NCBI GenBank assembly: GCA_017628595.1
Contig: JAGBYV010000137.1
Location: forward strand, 1 to 5,032
DNA length: 5,032 nt
Direction of reading: 5' to 3'
From: Alistipes sp.
Lineage (GTDB): Bacteria > Bacteroidota > Bacteroidia > Bacteroidales > Rikenellaceae
The notes beneath the pieces are model-generated. The model saw only the letters and a program-made list of their open reading frames with translations, was not told the DNA's origin and searched no databases. Within the stretch, counting starts at the first letter, position 1. Each line of letters begins with the position of its first letter. The translations under genes were made by a program, and so were the position numbers. This document shows, in pieces, positions 1 to 5,032 of the stretch.

Positions 1-874
1 CAAGCTCTACCTTGGTGCTACGCTCGGTATCCGCTCGGTAAGATGGGATCGCCAGATCTACTACAGCGAGGATTATATCTACGATTCAACTCCCGTCTAT
101 GGCGACGGCACACCTATGGCTGCGGGCACAGCAGCCGAGTGGATGGACTACAATCAGGCTGTCGATATCGATGGTGCTGGCGTCAACTTCAAGTTGGGTC
201 TGATCTATCGTCCCATCCCTTCATTGCGCCTCGGTGCGGCCATTCACACCCCCACATACTACTCTCTGGAGCGCACCTATCAGGCCTTCATGAGCACCAA
301 CTTCAACCCCTCGGGTGACACCACACCCGCGCTGGACGATGTGGGTGAGAATGCGTGGGAGTTCTCCTCTCCGACACGTTTGATGTTCGGTGCATCGTAC
401 TCTATCGGCAACTATGCCGTTCTGTCGGTGGACTACGAGCGCTCGTGGTATAACGGCATGCGTGTACACGACGTACCCAACGGCTTCGATATCTACCCCA
501 ACGAGTATCGTCAGGAGTTCAAGGATAATTTCAAGGCGTCGAACACCATCCGCGTGGGTGTTGAGGCGAAGCCTCTGCCCCGATTGGCTCTGCGTGTAGG
601 TTACGGCTATAACGACGGCTCACTGCGCAACGCCTATAGCGCCTATATCAACCGTCCGCTGACCTACCGTGCTGTATGCTACTCGGGTGGCGTGGGCTAC
701 TCGTTTGGTCGCACAACGCTCGATCTTGCCTATCAGCGCCTGGTGCAGTCGCAGACCTCGTATATGCTCTACTACGCCATGGATGATGCGGGCATATTCG
801 ATACGGCGAGCCCCTACTATTCGACCGAGCATAACAACGACTATGTTATCATGACTCTTGGTTACCGATTCTAA
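1..874 (+). CDS. Outer-membrane beta-barrel protein, OmpP1/FadL/TodX-like, C-terminal part (5' end outside window)
   Basis: The frame is open from the left edge (first full codon at 2) to the TAA at 872-874, giving 290 residues with no start in view. The Met at 116 is internal, because the upstream codons read on as the same protein. The fragment shows alternating aromatic/hydrophobic strands typical of a barrel, with repeated aromatic-rich 'LG-Y', 'VGYGY' and 'GVGYSFG' segments. A stretch at about fragment residues 58-87 (AGVNFKLGLIYRP, then LRLGAAIHTPTYY) resembles Bacteroidales OmpP1/FadL-type proteins. The last residues, VIMTLGYRF, form a beta-signal ending in Phe, as expected for BAM-assembled barrels. 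Family members carry hydrophobic compounds such as fatty acids across the outer membrane; the substrate here is unknown. Bacteroidales relatives are usually near 500 residues, so roughly 200 N-terminal residues are probably missing. The EEP lipoprotein gene follows after 19 nt with no terminator, which suggests cotranscription. The barrel call is firm; the FadL family assignment is from motif memory only. Confidence 0.8.
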   Translation, partial: KLYLGATLGIRSVRWDRQIYYSEDYIYDSTPVYGDGTPMAAGTAAEWMDYNQAVDIDGAGVNFKLGLIYRPIPSLRLGAAIHTPTYYSLERTYQAFMSTNFNPSGDTTPALDDVGENAWEFSSPTRLMFGASYSIGNYAVLSVDYERSWYNGMRVHDVPNGFDIYPNEYRQEFKDNFKASNTIRVGVEAKPLPRLALRVGYGYNDGSLRNAYSAYINRPLTYRAVCYSGGVGYSFGRTTLDLAYQRLVQSQTSYMLYYAMDDAGIFDTASPYYSTEHNNDYVIMTLGYRF

Positions 875-893
875 ACGAAAAAAGCCTAAACAT

Positions 894-1739
894 ATGAAGA
901 AACTTCTCTTTCTTGCTCTTGCCCTTGTGAGCCTTGCAGGGTGTAAGGAGCGCGCCCTTGAGATGCGCGCTGCAACGTTCAACGTACGTTTTGATTCGGA
1001 GGCCGATGCCGCTAACGGCGACTCGTGGGCCGAGCGTAAAGGCTCGGTGGCGAAGGTTATCCTCGACCACGACTTCGACATTGTGGGTACGCAGGAGGCC
1101 AATAAGGATCAGATGCCCGAGCTGGCCGAGCTGCTGCCGGGATATGACTATATCTACCACTCGTATGGTATCCGCGAGGGATTCCACAACTGCGCAACAT
1201 ACTATAAGCGAGATAAATACGAACTCCTTGATCAGGGTACTTTCTGGTATAGCGAAACCCCCGAGGTGGAGAGCATCGGCTGGGATGCCAACGACCATCG
1301 CCTCTGCCATTGGGGTAAGTTCCGCGACAAGGCTACGGGCCGCGAGTTCTTCTACTTCAATTCGCATCTGTTCTGGCGTCTGGAGGTGGCACGCTCGATG
1401 TCGGGTGGTGTGCTTGTAAGTCAGGTGCAGAAGATTGCGGGCGACAGCCCCGTCATCGCCGTGGGTGACTACAACTCACGCGAGGAGTCGAAGCAGGTGC
1501 AGGATATTCTCTCTCTGCTCAACGATGCCTACCGCGTAAGCGAGACCGCACCCGTAGGTCCCGTGGAGACCGATCTGGGCGGAGGTAATTTCCTCGGCCC
1601 TGCGAAGGCACGCATCGACTTCATCTTCACCAGCAAGGATATCCGCGTGAAGGATTATGCCGTAATCGACGATAAGCGTGAGAATGGTCATTATCCCTCG
1701 GATCACCTGCCCATCGTGTGTACGTTGGAGATTGAGTAA
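894..1739 (+). CDS. Endonuclease/exonuclease/phosphatase (EEP) superfamily lipoprotein
   Basis: A 281-residue protein. The start at ATG 894 is chosen because it opens directly into a lipoprotein signal: MKK, a hydrophobic core of residues 4-14, and the lipobox L14-A15-G16-C17. An in-frame TTG at 858 would overlap the upstream gene and put a charged stretch before the signal. The EEP fold motifs appear in order: T28-F29-N30-V31-R32 (first metal-site Asn), G65-T66-Q67-E68 (metal-binding Glu), GTFWYSETPE at 115-124, F155-N156-S157-H158, G191-D192-Y193-N194 (catalytic Asp/Asn pair), R240-I241-D242-F243 and the C-terminal S269-D270-H271-L272-P273 (catalytic His). This is a complete set for a Mg-dependent phosphodiesterase or phosphatase. 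The substrate could be a nucleic acid, phospholipid or sugar phosphate and cannot be told from sequence. Close Bacteroidetes relatives, from memory, have FNTHFDH where this protein has FNSHLFW. Lys-Glu after the lipidated Cys is at best a weak match to a Bacteroidetes surface-export signal. It probably shares a transcript with the barrel gene 19 nt upstream, and a terminator hairpin starts 30 nt downstream. Confidence 0.93.
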   Translation: MKKLLFLALALVSLAGCKERALEMRAATFNVRFDSEADAANGDSWAERKGSVAKVILDHDFDIVGTQEANKDQMPELAELLPGYDYIYHSYGIREGFHNCATYYKRDKYELLDQGTFWYSETPEVESIGWDANDHRLCHWGKFRDKATGREFFYFNSHLFWRLEVARSMSGGVLVSQVQKIAGDSPVIAVGDYNSREESKQVQDILSLLNDAYRVSETAPVGPVETDLGGGNFLGPAKARIDFIFTSKDIRVKDYAVIDDKRENGHYPSDHLPIVCTLEIE

Positions 1740-1769
1740 AAAAATCGGCTGATATAGCATTCGTTAAAC

Positions 1770-1817
1770 AAAAAATGGTTACTTTTGTACTTTAGTACAA
1801 GGGTGGCCATTTTTTTT
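1770..1817 (+). terminator. Rho-independent terminator hairpin after the EEP gene
   Basis: Positions 1770-1790 pair with 1795-1815 around a TTTA loop (1791-1794). The outer nine pairs (AAAAAATGG with CCATTTTTT) and the inner six (TTGTAC with GTACAA) are Watson-Crick. The middle six (1779-1784 with 1801-1806) are A-U, C-G and four G-U wobbles, giving an unbroken 21-bp stem in + strand RNA. Eight T's run from 1810 to 1817. The wobbles would be A-C mismatches in minus-strand RNA, so the structure favours the + strand. Its place 30 nt after the EEP stop and ahead of proS fits a terminator for the barrel-EEP unit. No folding energy was computed. Confidence 0.8.
1780..1787 (+). promoter_or_regulatory. 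Candidate Bacteroidetes -7 promoter box for proS
   Basis: TACTTTTG matches the Bacteroidetes primary-sigma -7 consensus TAnnTTTG exactly. Transcription would start at about 1791-1796, leaving a 5' leader of about 60 nt before the proS ATG at 1855. The -33 element is poor: the nearest TTTG-like word is TTCG at 1760-1763, only 16 nt upstream and shorter than the usual spacing. The box lies within the left arm of the terminator hairpin. An A-rich stretch (about 1834-1854) precedes the ATG instead of a Shine-Dalgarno sequence, as is usual in this phylum. The box is short enough to occur by chance. Confidence 0.5.
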
Positions 1818-1854
1818 GGCCCGTAGCGACGATAAAAATCGAAATATAAAAGAT

Positions 1855-3339
1855 ATGGCAGTAGAACTTAAAGATCTAACCAAAGTCGAGGATAACTACT
1901 CGAAGTGGTATAACGAATTGGTCGTAAAGGCTGGTTTGGCCGAGAATTCGGCTGTGCGTGGCTGTATGGTTATCAAGCCCTACGGTTACTCAATCTGGGA
2001 GAAGATGCAGCGTGCTCTGGACGATATGTTCAAGGCTACGGGTCACGAGAATGCTTACTTCCCTCTGTTCATCCCCAAGTCATTCTTCTCTCGCGAGGCC
2101 TCTCACGTTGAGGGCTTTGCCAAGGAGTGTGCCGTGGTTACGCACTACCGCCTGATGAACAGCCCCCGTGGTGAGGGTGTTGTTGTCGATCCTTCGGCAC
2201 GTCTGGAGGAGGAGCTCATCGTGCGCCCCACATCGGAGACCATCATCTGGAATACCTACAAGAACTGGATCACATCATACCGCGACCTGCCCATCCTCTG
2301 CAACCAGTGGGCTAACGTAGTTCGCTGGGAGATGCGTACACGCCTCTTCCTTCGTACTGCCGAGTTCCTCTGGCAGGAGGGCCACACCGCTCACGCTACA
2401 CGCGAGGAGGCTATCGAGGAGGCAGAGCGTATGATCAACGTATATAAGGAGTTTGCCGAGCAGTGGATGGGTGTGCCCGTTATCGTGGGTCACAAGTCGC
2501 CCAACGAGCGCTTCGCAGGTGCTGAGGATACGCTCACCATCGAGGCATTGATGCAGGACGGTAAGGCTCTGCAGAGCGGTACATCGCACTTCCTGGGTCA
2601 GAACTTCGCCAAAGCATTCGACGTAACCTACACCACCAAGGAGGGTAAGCAGGAGTACGTTTGGGCTACATCGTGGGGTGTATCAACCCGCCTGATGGGT
2701 GCTCTTATCATGGCTCACTCTGACAACAACGGCCTTGTGCTTCCTCCCAAGCTCGCTCCCATTCAGGTGGCTATGGTGCCCATCTACAAGGGCGAGGAGC
2801 AGCTCCGCGAGATGACCGAGAAGATGGAGGCTATCGCCGCTGAATTGCGTAAGCGCGGAGTATCGGTTAAGGTCGACGCACGCGACAATGTGCGTTCAGG
2901 CTTTAAGTTTGCCGAGTATGAGCTCAAGGGTGTGCCCGTGCGTTTGGCTCTGGGTCCCCGCGACTTGCAGAATGGCACCATCGAGCTCGCTCGTCGCGAC
3001 ACACTCTCAAAGGAGGTTGTTCCGCAGGAGGGTCTTACGGATCGCATCGTAGCGCTTCTTGATGAAATCCAGCAGAACATCTTTAAGAAGGCACTTGACT
3101 ACCGCAACTCGATGATTACCGAGGTCGATACCTGGGAGGAGTTCCAGGAGGTACTCGATACCAAGGGTGGCTTCGTGTCGGCTCACTGGGATGGTACTCC
3201 CGAGACCGAGGTGGCTATCAAGGAGGCTACAAAGGCTACAATCCGCTGTATTCCTATCGACGCCAAGGAGGAGGAGGGTAAGTGTATCTTCACTGGCAAG
3301 CCCTCGAAGTGCCGCGTATTGTTCGCACGCAGCTACTAA
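1855..3339 (+). CDS. proS: Prolyl-tRNA synthetase (class II, archaeal/eukaryotic-type ProRS)
   Basis: A 494-residue cytoplasmic enzyme that charges tRNA-Pro with proline using ATP. The catalytic core has the ProRS motifs in order: [17 protein letters not shown] near the N-terminus (motif 1 region), R124-P125-T126-S127-E128-T129, motif 2 with R157-W158-E159 through R167-T168-A169-E170-F171-L172-W173-Q174-E175-G176-H177, the [10 protein letters not shown] segment around 242-251, and motif 3 with S277-T278-R279-L280-M281-G282 followed by [11 protein letters not shown]. The stretch between motifs 2 and 3 is too short for the INS editing domain of the E. coli type. From about 303 to 405 lies the anticodon-binding domain ([12 protein letters not shown] through [10 protein letters not shown]). 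The C-terminal domain has Cys465, Cys477 and Cys486, which may form part of a zinc site, and ends in Tyr494, as is typical of this type. ATG 1855 is preferred over the in-frame TTG at 1816, which lies in the terminator T tract and would add 13 residues the family lacks. It appears monocistronic or followed by read-through into the GH92 gene. Confidence 0.98.
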   Translation: MAVELKDLTKVEDNYSKWYNELVVKAGLAENSAVRGCMVIKPYGYSIWEKMQRALDDMFKATGHENAYFPLFIPKSFFSREASHVEGFAKECAVVTHYRLMNSPRGEGVVVDPSARLEEELIVRPTSETIIWNTYKNWITSYRDLPILCNQWANVVRWEMRTRLFLRTAEFLWQEGHTAHATREEAIEEAERMINVYKEFAEQWMGVPVIVGHKSPNERFAGAEDTLTIEALMQDGKALQSGTSHFLGQNFAKAFDVTYTTKEGKQEYVWATSWGVSTRLMGALIMAHSDNNGLVLPPKLAPIQVAMVPIYKGEEQLREMTEKMEAIAAELRKRGVSVKVDARDNVRSGFKFAEYELKGVPVRLALGPRDLQNGTIELARRDTLSKEVVPQEGLTDRIVALLDEIQQNIFKKALDYRNSMITEVDTWEEFQEVLDTKGGFVSAHWDGTPETEVAIKEATKATIRCIPIDAKEEEGKCIFTGKPSKCRVLFARSY

Positions 3340-3350
3340 TAGAATCTATA

Positions 3351-3360
3351 CTCTTAAGAG
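3351..3360. repeat. Perfect 10-bp palindrome in the proS-GH92 gap
   Basis: CTCTTAAGAG is its own reverse complement. It lies 11 nt after the proS stop and 4 nt before the left arm of the larger hairpin. It has no spacer, so it would make a poor RNA hairpin. It could be a small dimeric-protein site or simply chance. No second copy was seen in the other intergenic regions. Confidence 0.45.
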
Positions 3361-3364
3361 AAAA

Positions 3365-3399
3365 ATGTGGGTGTTCCAAAACTTATTGGACACCCACAT
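3365..3399 (+). other. Strong intergenic hairpin between proS and the GH92 gene (possible terminator, no T tract)
   Basis: ATGTGGGTGT (3365-3374) and CCAA (3376-3379) pair with TTGG (3386-3389) and ACACCCACAT (3390-3399). This gives 14 pairs with one bulged T at 3375 and a 6-nt loop, AACTTA. It starts 26 nt after the proS stop and ends 21 nt before the GH92 ATG. The bases after it (AACGTATAAAAACC) contain no T run, so it is not a standard + strand intrinsic terminator. An A run at 3361-3365 abuts its left arm, so on the minus strand the hairpin is followed by T's. It may end or stabilise the proS 3' end, or lie in the GH92 leader; the sequence does not decide. Confidence 0.7.
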
Positions 3400-3420
3400 A
3401 ACGTATAAAAACCAACCCAA

Positions 3421-5032
3421 ATGAAACGACTTTTTATTGCTCTTGTGGCGTTGTGTGCTGTGTCTTGTCAGACAACGCAACAGCGTGAGGTTGTCGATTA
3501 TGTGAACAACCGCATCGGCAACATCTCGCATCTTCTGGTGCCCACCTACCCAACGAGCCAGCTGCCCAACGCGATGCTTCGCATGAACCCCGACCACAAC
3601 GAGTTCACCACCGACCGTATGGGCGGTCTGCCGCTTAATGTGCCCTCACACCGTCAGGGCTCGGTGCTGATGATGATGCCCTTTGTGGGCGAGGATGTAC
3701 CTGCTCGCTACGACTATCGCTACGACCATGAGCAGACGGCTCCCTACCGCTACTCGGTATATCTTGACGACTTCGGCATCGTTGTCGATTACGCTCCTGC
3801 CACCCGCTCGGCACTCTTCGCGCTTACTTTCGAGCAGGCGGGCAAGCGCCACATCCAGCTTCGTTCCGCAGGTCAGCTCTACGCCGAGGGCAACGCAATG
3901 TGGGGCTGGGACGACTACCACGGCACAAAGCACTACTTCTTCCTTGAGTTTGACTCTGCACCCGCATCGTTCAGCGGTAAGGATGGCGATGCCGTGCGCT
4001 ACGCATCCTTCGACGAGAGCATTGCGGGCGTTAAGGCTCGCTATGGCATATCCTATATCTCAGCCGATCAGGCCCGCAAGAACCTGCAGGCCGAGATCGC
4101 GCACTACGACCTCGAGCGAGTAGTGGCCGAGGGTCGCTCGGCGTGGAACAATGCGCTGGGTAAGATACGCGTAGAGGGAGGCACGGAGGATGAGCGCACG
4201 ACGTTCTACACGGCTCTGTACCGTTGCTACGAGCGTATGATCAACATCTCGGAGGATGGCCGCTACTATAGCGCCTGGGATGGTCAGGTGCACGACGACG
4301 AGGGCACGCCCTTCTGGACCGATGACTGGGCGTGGGACACCTACCACGCGCTGCACCCCTTGCAGACTATTCTCAATCCGCAGGCCGAGGCCGAGAAGCT
4401 CGCATCCTATATCCGTATGTATCGCCAGTCGGGCTGGGTGCCTACCTTCCCTACGGTCTTTGGCGATGCCCACTGCATGAACGGCAACCACGCCGCCGCT
4501 ATCTTTGCCGATGCGCTGGCCAAGGGTATTGAGTTCGATGTCGAGGCTGCCTTCGAGGGTATGCACCATACTGTCCTGACGGAGAGTATGATCCCCTGGT
4601 ATCGTGGCGAGAAGACCTCGCTCGACGACTTCTACCACGCCAATGGCTGGTTCCCCGCCCTGGCCGAGGGCGAGAAGGAGAGCGTTCCGCAGGTCAACTC
4701 GTTTGAGAACCGCCAGGCAGTGGCCGTTACGCTGGCCGCATCGTATGACGACTGGTGCATAGCGCAGCTTGCCCGCAAGGCTGGCCGCGAGGAGGAGTAC
4801 CGTTTCCATATGGAGCGCAGTTTCAACTATCGTCACCTCTTCAACAAGCAGACAGGCTTCTTCCACCCCAAGGATGCCGAGGGTGAGTTTATCCAGCCCT
4901 TCGATTATATCTTCTCGGGTGGCACGGGCGCACGCGCTTACTACGATGAGAACAATGCGTGGACCTACATCTGGGATGGGCCTCACAATATAGCCGACCT
5001 TATCGCACTGTTTGGCTCTAAGGAGCGCTTCA
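3421..5032 (+). CDS. Glycoside hydrolase family 92 lipoprotein, probable exo-acting alpha-mannosidase (3' end outside window)
   Basis: The frame is open from ATG 3421 to the right edge, 537 codons without a stop. The start opens into a lipoprotein-like signal: MKR, a hydrophobic core of residues 4-14, and A13-V14-S15-C16 (a weak lipobox with Ala at -3), so it is likely exported and lipid-anchored. Residues 21-200 correspond to the N-terminal beta-sandwich domain. From about 244 the (alpha/alpha)6 catalytic domain shows GH92 landmarks: FYTALYRCYERMIN (262-275), WDTYHALHPLQTI (305-317), SGWVPTFP (337-344), MNGNHAAAIFADALAKGI (354-371), YDDWCIAQLARKAG (442-455), TGFFHP (478-483), and D509-E510-N511-N512-A513-W514-T515-Y516 with PHNI after it. 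E510 aligns with the family's catalytic-acid Glu, usually in an EGN-W-Q-Y context. GH92 enzymes are calcium-dependent inverting exo-alpha-mannosidases acting on N-glycans or mannan. Members are usually over 700 residues, so about 200 residues, including the catalytic-base Asp region, are missing. The N-terminal domain differs from typical GH92, so the linkage is uncertain. No clear -7 box was found in the 81-nt gap upstream. Confidence 0.92.
   Translation, partial: MKRLFIALVALCAVSCQTTQQREVVDYVNNRIGNISHLLVPTYPTSQLPNAMLRMNPDHNEFTTDRMGGLPLNVPSHRQGSVLMMMPFVGEDVPARYDYRYDHEQTAPYRYSVYLDDFGIVVDYAPATRSALFALTFEQAGKRHIQLRSAGQLYAEGNAMWGWDDYHGTKHYFFLEFDSAPASFSGKDGDAVRYASFDESIAGVKARYGISYISADQARKNLQAEIAHYDLERVVAEGRSAWNNALGKIRVEGGTEDERTTFYTALYRCYERMINISEDGRYYSAWDGQVHDDEGTPFWTDDWAWDTYHALHPLQTILNPQAEAEKLASYIRMYRQSGWVPTFPTVFGDAHCMNGNHAAAIFADALAKGIEFDVEAAFEGMHHTVLTESMIPWYRGEKTSLDDFYHANGWFPALAEGEKESVPQVNSFENRQAVAVTLAASYDDWCIAQLARKAGREEEYRFHMERSFNYRHLFNKQTGFFHPKDAEGEFIQPFDYIFSGGTGARAYYDENNAWTYIWDGPHNIADLIALFGSKERF

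Noticed and set aside
858..893. Upstream TTG start for the EEP protein
   Set aside because: It would overlap the barrel gene's last codons and add a charged 12-residue stretch before an otherwise perfect lipoprotein signal starting at ATG 894.
620..1367. Two overlapping minus-strand open frames (620-1102 and 849-1367)
   Set aside because: Both run antisense to the barrel and EEP genes and have no recognisable motifs, so they are shadows of the coding strand.
1816..1854. Upstream TTG start for prolyl-tRNA synthetase
   Set aside because: It falls at the end of the terminator T tract, and the added residues do not resemble ProRS N-termini. ATG 1855 gives [10 protein letters not shown], as expected.
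1740..1854. T-box or other amino-acid riboswitch in the proS leader
   Set aside because: Only one simple hairpin is present, it has no T-box-like conserved bulge, and the likely start site lies inside it, so a terminator for the upstream gene explains it better.
2904..2911. TAAGTTTG, a match to the Bacteroidetes -7 consensus inside proS
   Set aside because: It is within conserved coding sequence, has no -33 partner that I could see, and an eight-base motif with two free positions is expected by chance in a few kilobases.
4060..4986. 308-residue open frame on the minus strand
   Set aside because: It lies wholly antisense to the GH92 gene, whose frame carries clear family motifs. Its translation shows no recognisable domain and is rich in Val, Leu, Arg and Ala, as expected from the complement of GC-rich codons.
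1..5032. Mobile elements, CRISPR arrays, tRNA/rRNA genes, toxin-antitoxin or defence modules
   Set aside because: No transposase or integrase motifs, no spaced direct repeats, no cloverleaf-like segment and no small paired genes were seen. The genes fill almost the whole window and share similar codon use.

Overview
The window looks like ordinary chromosome from a moderately GC-rich member of the Bacteroidales, possibly an Alistipes-like or related gut lineage. Four things point there: an OmpP1/FadL-type outer-membrane barrel of the kind common in that order, two lipoproteins with short Lys-rich signal peptides, a GH92 mannosidase (a family strongly expanded in gut Bacteroidetes), and a -7 promoter box of the Bacteroidetes type (TAnnTTTG) with no strong Shine-Dalgarno sequences. 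The genus is a guess; the order is fairly secure.

Layout: all four genes lie on the + strand. (1) From the left edge to 874 is the C-terminal part of an outer-membrane beta-barrel protein. (2) After a 19-nt gap, 894-1739 encodes a lipoprotein of the endonuclease/exonuclease/phosphatase (EEP) fold. It is probably on the same transcript as the barrel gene, since no terminator or promoter is visible between them. (3) The 115-nt gap 1740-1854 holds a long hairpin followed by eight T's, read as the terminator of the first unit. A perfect Bacteroidetes -7 box lies inside its left arm and could be the promoter of the next gene, proS (1855-3339, prolyl-tRNA synthetase). (4) The 81-nt gap 3340-3420 holds a 10-bp palindrome and a strong 14-bp-pair hairpin with no T tract after it. 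(5) From 3421 to the right edge is a lipoprotein of glycoside hydrolase family 92, cut off by the window before its C-terminal third or so.

Function: proS is a housekeeping gene unrelated to its neighbours. The barrel, the EEP lipoprotein and the GH92 lipoprotein are all envelope proteins and fit a glycan- and lipid-scavenging lifestyle. No SusC/SusD pair, regulator or transporter is visible that would define a polysaccharide utilisation locus.

I found no new multi-gene system, mobile element, CRISPR array, tRNA or rRNA. The best observations are in the two intergenic regions (a terminator overlapping a promoter box, and a strong hairpin with its flanking A-run on the wrong side for a + strand terminator) and in the divergent GH92 sequence.
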